Assembly (NCBI RefSeq): GCF_902635505.1 | Contig: NC_045431.1 | Coordinates: forward strand, 2,542,001 to 2,606,000 | From: Sarcophilus harrisii | Taxonomy: Eukaryota; Chordata; Mammalia; Dasyuromorphia; Dasyuridae | Direction: 5' to 3' | DNA length: 64,000 bases | Shown: in pieces, positions 36,368 through 47,300 of the stretch | Position numbering within the stretch: position 1 is the stretch's first letter | Layout: each line of letters opens with the position of its first letter | The notes under the pieces: model-generated | What the model was told of the DNA's origin: nothing | The model's database searches: none | The model's input: the letters and a program-made list of their open reading frames with translations, nothing else | Program-made: the position numbers and the translations under genes

Positions 36368-36810
36368 GATCACACCGAATATTGAGCTTTATGGATGGGA
36401 TCACACCGAATATCGAACATAGACCAGATCACACCAAATACTGAACATAGACCGGATCACACCAAATATCGAGCTTTATGGACTAGATCATATTGAACAT
36501 CGAACATAGAACAGATCACACTGAATATTGAACTTTATGCACCAAATCTCACCAAATATCAAACTTTATGGACTGGATCACACCTAATATCAAACTTCAT
36601 AGATTGGATCACACCTAAAATCGAACACAGACCAGATCATACCAAATATCGAACTCCATAGAGCAGATCACACCAAATATTGAACTTTATGGACTACATC
36701 AACTTAATATTGAAATTTGTGGACTGGATCACACCAAAAATTGAACTTTATGGACTGGATCACACTTAATATCAAACTTTATGGACTGGATCATACCAAA
36801 TATCAAACTA
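36368..36810 (+). repeat. GATCACACC minisatellite, 31/28-bp units
   Basis: Fourteen complete units and one partial. In order their lengths are 31, 28, 28, 31, 28, 31, 31, 31, 28, 31, 31, 30, 31 and 31, summing exactly to 421 bp before the last partial unit. Most units start GATCACACC and carry an AATAT[CT]GAAC middle. The 31-bp form ends in TTTATGGACTG-like sequence, the 28-bp form in ATAGACCA. Confidence 0.97.
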
Positions 36811-37505
36811 AATTAAGGTTTTAATTAGTAAGGGCACAGTGTCATTATTTAGGAATGGAGATGATTATGAGCACAATTAGAAAATCAATTGTCTGGAGCC
36901 AAGAAGAAGAATTAGAAGATTAATAACTGGGGTTTAGCGTTATGTGAAGCATAATCATGGCTTGGCTTAACTGAGACTAAAATTTGATGACAGGTATCAG
37001 TGCTTCACTGGCTGTGCCTGATTCTACAATGAAACTTAAAATTTTCACCAAAATTCAAATCCACTTTCATTTCTTATTGCTTTTGTTTACTTGTTCAATC
37101 ACTCGTTGAGTCACTCACCACATTTACTGAACTCCTTCCAAGACCCTTTAGGGAAAATAAAGATAAATAAGACCACTAAGGAATTACAGTTTAGATTTAA
37201 AATGGACCCTAGGGACCACCTAGTCTAACCTAAAACTTAAAAGGAATCTCTCCTAGAAAATACCCAAGAGGTGTTCTTCCAGGCTCTGCTTGAAGACATC
37301 TCAGGAGGGGTAAGCAATGCTTCTTGTGGATGTAGTATTTGTGGACTGTTCTCATTAGGCAGTTTTCCCCTGCATCAAAAGGTTGCCTCTTTGCAGCTTC
37401 TGATCATTGATCCCGCCCTTTGGGTCAAACAAATACATTTAATTTCTCTTTCACATGACAATTTCTGACTTTAAGGAGTTTACAGATTTGCAGCCTTGTT
37501 GAATT
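36811..37505. other. intergenic, dispersed repeat near 37,195-37,450
   Basis: 'ggaccacctagtctaaccta', 'ccaggctctgcttgaagaca' and 'ctctttgcagcttctgatca' recall an old mammalian dispersed repeat whose name I cannot give with confidence. Confidence 0.4.
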
Positions 37506-37690
37506 TCCTTCTCTTTCTCTCTATTTGTCTGTTTCTGTCTCTCTTCCCTCTCTCTCTATCTCCATCTGTTTCTTTGTCTCTCTCCTCTCTGTCTCTGTCT
37601 CTCTTTCTTTCTCTGTCTCTGTTTCTTTCTTTGTCTCTTTGTCTTTCTCTTCTCTCTCTCTGTGTCTGTGTCTATGTCTGTGTCTGTCTT
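37506..37690. repeat. TCTC/TCTG/TTTC pyrimidine tract
   Basis: 185 bp almost purely C/T with regular TG steps. Confidence 0.9.
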
Positions 37691-38763
37691 TTGGAGTATA
37701 GGCTTTTGTTCAAGATGCGGGCATCTGGTTCCATATCGCTTGGATGTCAGCATATTTACATCATGTCCCCATTAGCCAGCTATCAAATGAAAGACAACTT
37801 TCAAAAACTCAGTTTAATATTCATCACTTTATTTGGTTCCATTTCTCTGCTTACATCCATTTCTTTGTATACCAGGAAACAAGGTTCAGTTTGACGAGTC
37901 AAATAGAATAATGGTCATCAAGTGCAACGTGTTTGTACATGAGAGAAAGGCAAGTCTATCATCAGAACAGTTTACAAAGAACAATTAGCAAATTAATTAC
38001 TCAGGACTCCAGTTCAGATAAAGTGGTGGCAAAGCAAAGCAGGGTATAATTTACCCGTGGACGGTTGGAAGAAAAATTAAATGACCCAATTTTTCTTTTT
38101 GCCCCTGAAAATGGAATTCTGGGAACCTTGTCTAATTCTAGTCAAAGGATATGTGCCCACAGCAGGTTTTGAGGGCCCGGTGATTTCTGAAGTGGGGAAC
38201 AAAAAATGAGTTTCTGGGAAGTCTCTGAAGTGGTTTGCCCCAAATTGTTACAGGAGCACGCAAACACGTGGACATCTGGTGCAGGACTGAGGTCAGGGCC
38301 AGGTTCATTTCTTAAGGTGACTGAGAATGGAAAGGGCCCTAGGCCAGCCCAGCCGGAGAGTCTGTGCAATCTAAGAGAGCAGCAGCTGCAGCGTGAGGTC
38401 GAAAACCACAGTTCCCCCTCTGTGCTCGGTCTCTGAGCGGTTCTGGACACCGCCTTTGGGAAGCTTCCGGCTTGGGGCTGACTGGTGAAGGGGAGGGATG
38501 GTCCCCTTGAAGAAGGGGGGACTCATTATTTATGGAGGCTGGCTTGGTTTGTGGATTGCTTCGATTCTACCTTTTTCATTCAGATCATTTCATGCTTTAT
38601 GGTGAGGGGGCACGAGAGCTCTTGTCAAATGTCTGAGGAGCTCACAGCTAGACTTGTCCTTCTTGGTCTTAGTGGACAGAAGTAGGATAAAAAGAGGGAA
38701 ACTGAGGCGAGACAGGAAATACCCACTCAGCACCTAGACCAGACAATCACGATGGCCGACCCA
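37691..38763. other. intergenic, nothing recognised
   Basis: No repeat or gene assigned. Several TTTATT hexamers on the plus strand (for example near 37,830) could be distal poly(A) signals for the minus-strand gene, without support. Confidence 0.35.
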
Positions 38764-38995
38764 TATGGCACTTACTATGTGCCAGCATTGTATTAAGCAC
38801 TTTACAATCATCTCATCTGATCTTCCCAGGGACCCCGGGAAGCAGGTGCTGTTGTTATCCCCATTTTACAGATGAGGAAACTGAGGAAAACTGGCTGAGT
38901 AACTTGCTCAGGGTCGCAGAGCGAGTAAGTGGCTGAGGCCACATTTGAACTTGGGTCTTTCCAGCTTCAGGTCTAATCGTCTCTTCACTGTCCCA
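38764..38995 (-). repeat. MIR SINE, antisense, nearly full length
   Basis: 'ggcacttactatgtgccagc', 'atccccattttacagatgag', 'gaaactgaggaaaactggct' and 'tttgaacttgggtctttcca'. Confidence 0.92.
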
Positions 38996-39329
38996 GCTAG
39001 CTGCAACATTCTTCCCAAGAGGAAGGGAGAATGGGTCACCCACATAGTAGGCACTTACCCTGCAGGCACGCCGCGAAACCCTGTCCAGATGCTGCCCCAT
39101 TTCACCACGGCAGCGGCCTCTCCGTTTTGTCGGCAAAAATGAGCCAATGGTTTGTCAGGGATGCCGAAGAAGAGACGGCTGTGTTTAGGGATGACCATGT
39201 GTGAATTAACTTCTCCTTGGAGTCTCTGGAAGCCCCTTAGAAATGGATGCTTGGGATCCACCCCACTAGAACATGGGGCAACACAAAAATCGAACTACAT
39301 GTGGATGGAACCCCGCTTAAATACATACT

Positions 39330-40250
39330 CCTGCCCCCGCTCCTGGTCTTTTATTCTAAAACAGTCACCGAGGCAATTGCAAATATCTGCATCGGTACAG
39401 TCGGGGTTTTTGTATTATTCTTTACCCCCAACAAAATTAATTTCTCGGAAATTTGGCAAATGTTGAAATGAAAGTGAATCTTCATTCCCTGAGCTCGGAA
39501 GGTGGTGCTGGGTGAGCTGGGCCAGGAGACCAAGCAGGGGCCAATTTAAGAATCAAGCCGATCTGGGTCTGCTGTCCCCCCAGAGAATGGGGGCGACACC
39601 TCCTTTGCTGGTGGGCCCTGGTGTTTCTGAGAGACAGCTAGAGGAATCCTGGGGCTCCCATCCACACAATTTAATTTCTCCTCCAAGATGGGAGGTGCCC
39701 CTCGCTTCCCTGAGAGTCCAGTTTGCCACTTGGCAGAGATGTCTCATTGGACAAGCAGCTCTGAAGTGCCTGGAGGAGCCCCCACGAGCAGCTCATCCCC
39801 AGGAGCAGCCTGGTCACGGGCCCCAATTAGCCCGAGGGAGAATGCTCCTGAAGACCCGGCTTATCCTCAGCCCGTCAAAGGGACTTCCTTCAGGACCCAA
39901 GTGCCCAGGAGTTGACTTGTTATTTTTAATGTTCATCTTGTGCATTGCCTCAATTTTGCTTTGAGACCAAGCAGTTTGCCCAGAATGCTCCGAGGGAGCG
40001 CTCTCTGTGGCCCCATGGGAAGGGGAAAATGCTCTGAAGGAATGGGCCGCGGTGGCGGGACAGGGAGGGGACACGGGGCAGCAGGGTCCGCTTTCTGGAC
40101 CCCAGAAGGTCAAGAATCAGCAGCCACAATCCCATGGGAGAGGTTATGGCTGCTCATTCCCTGCAAGTGAAGGCCTGAAAATCTCCGTGGGCAGAGAAGC
40201 TTGGCCCCCGAGTCTTCCGGGAGGACAACGACCTGCAGAGCCCATCCCAG
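39330..40250 (-). other. SLC2A9: SLC2A9 probable 3' UTR
   Basis: Sequence immediately downstream of the stop codon. It contains no recognised transposon, unlike the flanks, which fits a selected transcript end. The first canonical AATAAA on the minus strand is at 39,355-39,350, giving a UTR of about 0.9 kb. ATTAAA variants at 39,930-39,925 and 39,675-39,670 could give shorter forms. The end point is inferred. Confidence 0.45.
39350..39355 (-). promoter_or_regulatory. candidate SLC2A9 polyadenylation signal AATAAA
   Basis: Canonical hexamer on the minus strand, the first after the SLC2A9 stop and about 900 bp from it. It is followed by a moderately GT-containing stretch. No transcript evidence is available here. 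Confidence 0.4.
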
Positions 40251-40502
40251 TTAAACGATCTTGTTCTGGACACCGTTGTCCAGTGTGGGAGACTCCAGCT
40301 CCAACTTGCTGCTGGCTAGTCCGTTGGGTCTGTCTTGCTCCGCCTTCTCCCCGGGCAGGTTCTCCTTGTTCCTTTTGGCGAACGCTTGGCTGATTTCCGC
40401 GTAAGTCTTGTTTTTGGTCTCGGGAAGGACAAAATAGAAGTAGGTGGCTCCCAGCAAGCAGATTGCAGCAAAGACCAGGAAGCAGTAGGTCCTCAACCCT
40501 TC
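40251..40502 (-). CDS. SLC2A9: SLC2A9 (GLUT9) last coding exon
   Basis: Terminal coding exon of the class II facilitative transporter GLUT9, which in mammals carries urate and hexoses across the plasma membrane. Read on the minus strand it gives 83 residues and a TAA stop at 40,253-40,251. The exon opens [11 protein letters not shown], runs through transmembrane segment 12 (about residues 6-26 of the exon), then the family PETK motif and [11 protein letters not shown] charged cytoplasmic tail follows, ending in NGVQNKIV. As I recall human GLUT9, it reads [16 protein letters not shown] and TYAEISQAF at the same places, which identifies the gene over GLUT5, 7 or 11. The acceptor is a pyrimidine-rich run ending CTGCCTGCAG at 40,512-40,503. 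The exon starts in phase 0, matching the phase left by the upstream exon. The tail after TYAEISQAF is about 16 residues longer than the human tail I remember. No stop or frameshift interrupts it. Confidence 0.96.
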   Translation of the reverse strand, partial: EGLRTYCFLVFAAICLLGATYFYFVLPETKNKTYAEISQAFAKRNKENLPGEKAEQDRPNGLASSKLELESPTLDNGVQNKIV

Positions 40503-41106
40503 CTGCAGGCAGACAGAAAGGAAAGCCGCATTGAGAAACAGCACAAGAGATCATCGGCATTTGGGGTTTCGGAGCGGGCGGAGGTCGGCTGGTCTGCAAC
40601 GGGACCAACATCGATCGGAACCACGGCCTGGTTCTGCCCAGCTCCGGAAGCACTTCTCCTGCTGACCACCTACGGGCTAAACAAGGTGTGGGGAAGAAAC
40701 CTGAAGTTTCCACGACATCTGCTTCTTATCTCAGTTCCTGACGGCAGAATGTGACAAGCAGAAGCTGCCCTGGATGCACCCTTGCGACCACGATCTGCAG
40801 TTCCCGAGCACCTCCTAGGAACGGGATGCTGCGGGTCACGGAGTAAAAATGAGCCCCGATCTAGTCTCCCACCGCCTCAGCCCTTGCCCGGCCACTTCTG
40901 GCAAGCTCTAATTAGTGACCAATGCTCTCTGAGTAATGGAAGCCAGGCCCCTCTTTTATGGGAGAGTAATAAAAGTTGGGGTTTTTAATTCCATTTTCAC
41001 TTGCTGCCCCTAAAGTCCTTCCTTAGCTGCAGAAACCTTATCTAATTTCTCTTTAGGTCCGCACCTGTACAAGGCAGGAAAGATACAGTCTCCATTGCCA
41101 CCGCCA

Positions 41107-41362
41107 TCAACAACCACAACTGCTGCTCAGTCTTTTCACTTGTGACCAGCCCCCTGGGATCCACTTCCAGGTTTTCCTGGTAGAGATGCTGAGCTGGCTG
41201 GCTATTCCCTTCTCCAGCTCATTTTACAGATGAAGAAACTGAGGCAAACAGGGTAAAGTACCTGCCCAGGTCACACAGCTAGTGAGTGTCTGAGGCTGGA
41301 TTTGAACTCAGGTTTTCCTGATTCCAGGCCTGGCACTCTGTGCACTGAACCACCCAACTCTC
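41107..41362 (-). repeat. MAR1 SINE, antisense, full length
   Basis: 'acaaccacaactgctgctca' tail, 'gttttcctggtagagatgct', 'cccttctccagctcatttta', 'caggtcacacagctagtgag' and 'gcactgaaccacccaactc'. Confidence 0.92.
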
Positions 41363-41516
41363 ACCACCAACAACTAGCATTTACATGATGCCTTAAGCAC
41401 TTTACCTAGGGAAATATAGACCTAGGTAAATATTGGGGGTCAAGTCACACCTCTGACTTATATTCGATTTGAGACTATGAGTAAGTCACTCAGTGCTGGA
41501 GGAAGCTTTCGTCTAA

Positions 41517-41788
41517 GTCTGTCTCTGTCTCTATCTCTGTCTCTGACTCTTTTGTCTGTCTCTTGTCTTTGTCTCTATCTCTGTCTGTCTCTGACTCGTC
41601 TCTGTCTCTTGTCTTTGTCTCTATCTCTGTCTCTGACTCTTTTGTCTCTGTCTCTTGTCTTTGTCTCTATCTCTGTCTCTCTGTCTCTGACTTGTTGTCT
41701 CTGTCTCTTGTCTTTGTCTCTATCTCTGTCTCTGACTCTTTTGTCTCTGTCTCTTGTCTTTGTCTCTATCTCTGTCTCTCTGTCTCTT
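41517..41788. repeat. 46-bp CT-rich minisatellite
   Basis: Not a simple TCTCTG array. A longer unit of about 46 bp, built from 'ttgtctctgtctcttgtctt', 'tgtctctatctctgtctctg' and 'actctttt', recurs about five to six times with small length changes. Confidence 0.85.
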
Positions 41789-41794
41789 TTTATT

Positions 41795-42535
41795 TAAAAT
41801 TTTGAGTTTTAAATTATATTCCTTCTTCCTTCTTCTTCCCCCTCCCTAAGATGGCAAGCAATCAGACTTGGGTTATACATGTGCAACTATATACAACATT
41901 TCCAATATTAGTCATTTGGCATAAGAAGAAGCCACTAAAGGAGGGGGAAGAAGGTAGAAAATAATGCACTTCCATCTGTATTCAAGCAATATGAGTTCTT
42001 TCTCTAGAGGCAGAGAGGATGTTTCATTGTAAGGTTCTTACTATTGTCTCAGCTCATTGCATTGCTGAAATGGCTAAGTGATTCCCAGTGGCTGAGTCGC
42101 TCCCAGGGCTGAGTCATTCCCAATTCTTCATTATATAATGCTGTGGGGTTACTGTGGACAACGTTGTCCTGTTCACTTCACTCTGCATCAGAAATCTTTC
42201 CAGGTTTTTCTGAAATCATCCTGCTTGTCATTTCTTGCAGCCCAATCACCTTCCACTGCAATCATGTATCACAACTTGTTTAGCCGCTCCCCAACGGAAG
42301 GGATCTCTTCAATTTCTTAGTTACCAGAAACAAAGAGCCGCTATAAATGTTTGTGTACAAACAGGTCCTTTCTCCCTTTTTCATTGTCTTTGGGGTACAG
42401 ACCTAGCAGCGGTGCTTTTGGATCAAAGGGTGTACCCAGCTTTAGAGCCCTTTGGATGTAGTTCCAAATTACTCTCCAGAATGGTTGGATCAGTTCACAA
42501 CTCCACCGACAATGTATTGGTGTTCCACGTTTAGT
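41795..42535 (-). mobile_element. L1 LINE 3' UTR and ORF2 C-terminus, antisense
   Basis: 3' end at the left. Markers: 'acatttccaatattagtcat', 'acttcactctgcatcagaaa', 'ttcttgcagcccaatcacct', 'cttgtttagccgctccccaa'. The stretch 42,390-42,440 in reverse complement translates PFDPKAPLLGLYPK, matching the L1 ORF2 motif IPFDPAIPLLGIYPK. Confidence 0.85.
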
Positions 42536-42537
42536 GG

Positions 42538-42605
42538 AATGTTACTGTGCTACAAGAAATGACAAATGACTTAGCTATTCTCAGCAATACAATTTAGTTG
42601 TTTTC
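42538..42605 (+). mobile_element. L1 3' end fragment in opposite orientation
   Basis: 'gtgctacaagaaatgacaaa' and 'ttctcagcaatacaattta' read as sense L1 3' sequence, abutting the antisense copy head-on. Confidence 0.55.
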
Positions 42606-42644
42606 TCATTATTGTCATTTTCTTTAATGAAATTATTAATTGTT

Positions 42645-42835
42645 TCTGATTGGTTCTTTAACCCACTTTTTTAAAGGATTCAATTATTTAATTTCCAATT
42701 AATTCTCAATCTCTCTTTCCATTATTGAATGGGATTTTTATTGCATTGTGATCTAAGAAGGATGCATTTACTATTTCTGCTTCTCTTCATTTGGTCGTGA
42801 AGTTTTTTAGGTCCCAAAAGAAGGTAAGATTCTTG
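42645..42835 (-). mobile_element. L1 LINE, 5' part of ORF2, antisense
   Basis: 'ccattattgaatgggatttt' and 'gcattgtgatctaagaagga', then 'gcatttactatttctgcttc', typical antisense L1. It ends before a stub of antisense SINE ('cactgtgccacccagctgcc'). Confidence 0.7.
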
Positions 42836-44510
42836 CTGTTTTATTCACTGTGCCACCCAGCTGCCCTGTTCTTTTAGTACCTGTGACATTCAGGGAAGGC
42901 AGGGATCATGGCCACCTCAAACTTTGTACCTCCTCTGCCCCCCAGCATGTGATAGAACTTCCAAGCGGACTCGATGCAAAGGTTGTTGCTTAAATTGGGG
43001 TTGGTAATCACAGCAAAGGCAAAACTCAACTTCCCTAAAGGGTTTTAGGTATGGATCTGTCTGGTGGAGAGTGGGAGGAGAAGGAACAACATTCTGAGAC
43101 CCTCTAGGATTGATTCCATGTGACGAGTCTGAGGCGGAGCCGACAAAGCAGGAGCCAGAAAATGTCCCAGCCAGTCTTGGAAACCCCTGAGCACTAGCCC
43201 CCTCGCTGACGGAAGCAGTCTCCTTTCCCAGTATCCTTTTACAAATCCACACAAATGCTACCAGAGGCCCTCTCATCATTCCTCTGAAAATATCTGGGAC
43301 TTATTAGAAATGATCATGAATTTCCCCCCTGACACAGGAAAAACGATTCCTTTTTAAATCCTATAGAAATTCCCAACAGGGCTAAAATATGGCTTCAGTT
43401 TTGGCAAAGGGTCCTTCTTGGGAAAAGCCATGGCTTTTATTGTGAATGAAGAGGCTCAATTAAATCATCAGTAGTGTCCCTCTTGTTTTATTTAGTGACG
43501 ATAAATGAGTTTGAAATACAGTGACGAGAAACTTCCAAGTCACTTTCTGGCCCCAGAACAGTCACTACAGAGCCCCACAGTTCTGAAAGTGGCTTTTTTT
43601 CCTCATCTTCTCTCCAGGATTTTGTGCTCCCTTACAGACTTTGGATCAGATTCAGAACCGAAAAGGACCGTGGAAGTGACTGTTTGGGCCTCCTTACTTT
43701 AAGGATGGAGAAGCATCAAGAGGTCATGGCACTCAAGCCCCCAGTTGCCCTGACATTTCTCATCTTCACTCGTCATCGTGCAAACTCGCCCACATCCCCT
43801 GACTCTCAGCCCGACGTCCGGCCCCAGTAGGGGCTTACTATCTGCTTGTGCCACGTGCTGACACCTGCACAATCCAGAGCTTTCTTATCTGGGGCAGCTG
43901 AAAGTTTCTAAGCTCTGGTGACTTTAAAATGCACAAAGACTTTCCCCTGTGATTCTTTTGGTGAAACAGGCACCTTTACTAGCTTCTGGATGAACCAGTT
44001 TGGAGAAAATCGGAGCCGAACATGTGCAAGCGGTTATGGAGCTTGGACAAAGGGCGCGAAAGCATTTCCGCACAATCCCTCACCCTCATTTCCTCTCGGG
44101 GGCTGGACCAGCCTTACAGGAAGACCAGCATTTAAGTCAGTGATCTGCCTTGGCAGCAGAAAGCTCCGCGGGGCCCCTCACTGTAGTTGCTGGCTGTCCC
44201 TCCTGGCTGGGGACAGACTGTCCTTGCGAGCCTCCTCTCGCCAGTTGGAGGTCAGAGCCTTGACACATCCGCTCCATCGCTCTCCCATCAGCCCGGGATC
44301 CAGTCTGGGTCCTCACACAGCCCGGGGCAGATGCCGAGGAGCTGACCGGGGACGCCGGTTCTCTTCAGACAGAGCGCTAGCAGGCTGATGCCTATCTCCT
44401 CGGACAGCTGGGGCCCGAGGGATCAACAACAAGGAGATGTTAATGGAGCTCCCCCGGTGGGGGTCCAGGGCTGCTTGGCGTCCAGATACAGGCGGTGTCT
44501 GTCCGTGGCG
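42836..44510. other. intronic, mostly unassigned
   Basis: SINE stub at about 42,846-42,867. Otherwise no repeat or exon recognised. Confidence 0.45.
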
Positions 44511-44514
44511 TGGG

Positions 44515-44660
44515 GAACAGCAATTTACACTTGGGATTTATGGGATACTTTCCACCCCCTTATTTAATGATCACAGTCACGTTGAGAGGGAGGCAGCAGA
44601 AGGCTCGTTATTCCCATTCTACAGATGATGACACAGGGTCTGGGGGGGCTAAGATAACTA
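44515..44660 (-). repeat. MIR SINE, antisense
   Basis: 'acacttgggatttatgggat', 'cgttattcccattctacaga' and 'tgatgacacagggtctgggg'. Confidence 0.65.
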
Positions 44661-45481
44661 ATCGGGCTCCCACCATCGCTTTTCTCAGAGGCCGCTGGGC
44701 AGAGAGCACTCACATGATCGCCGCTTGCTCATTTCACTTGTTTGTGGCTCTCAGTGACCCCACTGGCAAGAATCCTCAAAAGGTTTGCACTCCTTTTCCA
44801 TCTCATACCGAGAGTCAGGTCTCCTTGGCCTCAAGGTCAGAATCCTACCAGCCAGCAATCCCTCTCATATAATCAGACGCCAAATAATTACAGAGCGGGG
44901 CTCTTGGGAGCAAACCTAATGACCATAGGAATAATCACAGAAGGAAAGTGCTCACAGACCATACACATAAACCCTCTCGACAATATTCCCAATTAATGGT
45001 TATCCTAAATGAAGCCCCTTAACATGGGGATCACGGTCTCGAGATAACCGGCTCTTCTGCTTTTGGGGCAATCCTGTCACTCATAACTTTTTTCCTTCTA
45101 TCAAGCAGACATTTTCTGCAAAGTCCACCCATTATCCTCTGGCCCCAAGCGTAAATCTAATCCTTTTTTCTTTTTTTCTTTTTTCTTTTTTAACATGGAG
45201 GCCCTTAGCCTCCCATAGCCTTCTCTAGATGATGATGTCAGTTGACCCCCTGCCCCCGCCCCACAACCACCTTCGTAGCCCATGGCTCATAGAGAAAAAT
45301 AGCTTAGGACTCTTGTCCATGATTAACATGTCCTAGTCCTTGAACATCCTTTTACCTCAAGTTTATTATTAGTGGGATATCTCAGGGGACACTTCATGGG
45401 ACATTGTCTTTTTGATTCTTACCTAAATATCTATTTTCAGTTTTTAGTTTATGAAGATAAATTTAAAAAAAGAAAAGAAGG
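44661..45481. other. intronic, nothing recognised
   Basis: T-rich short tract at 45,160-45,192. No other structure seen. Confidence 0.45.
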
Positions 45482-45715
45482 GTGCTGGGTGGCTCAGTGG
45501 ACAGAGTAGCCGGTCTGAAGCCAGCAAGACAATTCAAATGTAGCCTCAGACACTTGCTAGCTGTGTGACCCCGGGCAAGTCTCTTCACCCTGCTTGCCTC
45601 AGTTTCCTCATCTGCAAAATGGAGATAAAAATGGCACTTGTTTCCCAGGGTTGTGGTGAGAATTGAACTAGGTCATATTAGTAAAGGAGCTACATCAATG
45701 TAAGCTATTGTTATT
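45482..45715 (+). repeat. CORE-SINE (MIR/Ther1 type), full length
   Basis: 'tgctgggtggctcagtggac', 'cctcagacacttgctagctg', 'gcctcagtttcctcatctgc', 'gttgtggtgagaattgaact' and a 'taagctattgttattatta' tail. Confidence 0.9.
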
Positions 45716-46414
45716 ATTAAATCTCAGGGGCAGGGATTGCACTTGGAGCCTTCCTGCCTCCGTCCCCTGCGCCCCAAGGTCACGTGCACACTCGGCCAGG
45801 TTTGGTGATTCTGCAAGTGCCCAGGGTAGCGACAAACTAACTTACCAGACAATTCAGCTAAGCAAGCAGCTTCATGGAAACCATCAGAGTGGTGGAACGC
45901 CAGCGGCTCGGTGGCTTCATCTTGTTTCTTTTGGCAAAATTATCCAAATAACCGCATCGAATCTCCATTTTGTTCGATGGGACTTGAGCCAATCATTTGT
46001 AGTTTTAAAAGGCGCACCCCTGATATTTTATTAAATCCAAGGAGAAGGTTGCCATTCAAGCAAAGTGTGTCCTGCGCTCTGAACTAGCCAAGAGAATGCG
46101 AGCTTGAGCTGGAGAAGTGCCCGTGCTAACCAGATGTTCGCAGGAGGGGCAGCCGGCCAACGGGAAATTGTCGGCTTCCTCTGGGATTTCAGTTTGGGGG
46201 CAAAGAACGGGGGACAAAGCCCGGTGGAGCGTTCAGGCAGGCTTCCTGAGGAAGGCACTTGCTTAGAGTTTGTTCCTATGCTCTTGGAAGCTGTCTTTCC
46301 AAATGATTATGTCCTCCTTGGTAGCTCCGGCTCTGGGCTCCTGCTTCTGATGAGGACGCCGACCTCCACAGCTGGATGGGTCCTTTGCACAAGAACAACT
46401 ATCACTATCCTGAT
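45716..46414. other. intronic, nothing recognised
   Basis: No repeat or exon assigned. Confidence 0.45.
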
Positions 46415-46650
46415 GCTGGTAGTGTGCCATAGTGCACTCCCCAAGTTCAAATCCAGCCTCAGACATTTATTACTAGCTGTGTGACTCTGTGCAAGTTACC
46501 CAATTCTGTTTGCCTCAGTTTCCTCACCTGTAAAATGAGCTGGAAAAGGAAACTGCAAACCAGTCCAGTTATTTTTGCCAAGAAAACCCCAAATGGGGTC
46601 ACAAAGGGTCAGACAAGACTGAAAAATAACTGCACAATAACCACAAAACC
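46415..46650 (+). repeat. MAR1 SINE
   Basis: 'tgtgccatagtgcactccc', 'atccagcctcagacatttat', 'gcctcagtttcctcacctgt' and 'gagctggaaaaggaaactgc', then a CA-rich tail. Confidence 0.9.
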
Positions 46651-46654
46651 CACA

Positions 46655-46755
46655 TTTCTATAGCACAACTGACAGTGTTTTTTCCTCACCCTATGAGGTG
46701 AGTTGTATAATGATTAACATCTCCAGTTATAGGTGAGAAAAGAGATTCGGAGAAG
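46655..46755 (-). repeat. MIR SINE fragment, antisense
   Basis: 'cctcaccctatgaggtgagt' and 'aacatctccagttataggtg'. Confidence 0.6.
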
Positions 46756-46779
46756 CTTTGCTCTCCCTGGAGCTGGCTG

Positions 46780-47145
46780 CCCTCCTATTTCTTCCTGTTG
46801 CCATCCTTCAAGGCTGAGTATGGGGGACACCTCCATGAAGCCTCCTCTGACCATCCCCTTGTTGCCATCCTCAATGACTCAGAGGGATGCCGTCTCTCAA
46901 AAGGGATAATTTCCCCCTAAATACTCCTTCTTAGTTGTAATCCTTTGTAACCCTCCTGTCCACATGCAGTGTCGTAAAGGATGATATATTAATTTTGTTT
47001 TCTCTCCTTGACCAAACTATAAACTTCTCTAGAAGGACTGAGTTTTATACTTGCCTGTAGTTCACTAACACCTAAAACAAAGCTCTGCACATAGTAGGTG
47101 CTCAGTCAGTGTTTGCTGAATAAATCAATGAGTGAATTCTGTCTC
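46780..47145 (+). mobile_element. L2 LINE 3' region and terminus
   Basis: 'cctccatgaagcctcctctg', 'cttgaccaaactataaactt', 'ctctgcacatagtaggtgct' and 'tgctgaataaatcaatgag', collinear with the L2 3' end. Confidence 0.8.
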
Positions 47146-47174
47146 ATACTGTTCTCTTTCCCATGTGTGCTTCC

Positions 47175-47300
47175 GCTGACTGTAAGCTCCTTGAGGGCAG
47201 GGACTATCCATGAAACTGCTTTCCGTCATTGAAATCCCCTAAACGCCTCGCCCAAGACTTAGCTTGGAGTAGGAACGAAATAAAGGCTTCATTACATTGC
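47175..47300 (+). repeat. L2 LINE 3' end, second copy
   Basis: 'ctgtaagctccttgagggca' then 'gtaggaacgaaataaaggct'. Directly follows another L2 end in the same orientation. Confidence 0.7.

Noticed and set aside
40144-40713. 189-codon minus frame overlapping the SLC2A9 last exon
   Set aside because: It is in another frame from the GLUT9 coding sequence and shows no known domain. A shadow of the real exon.
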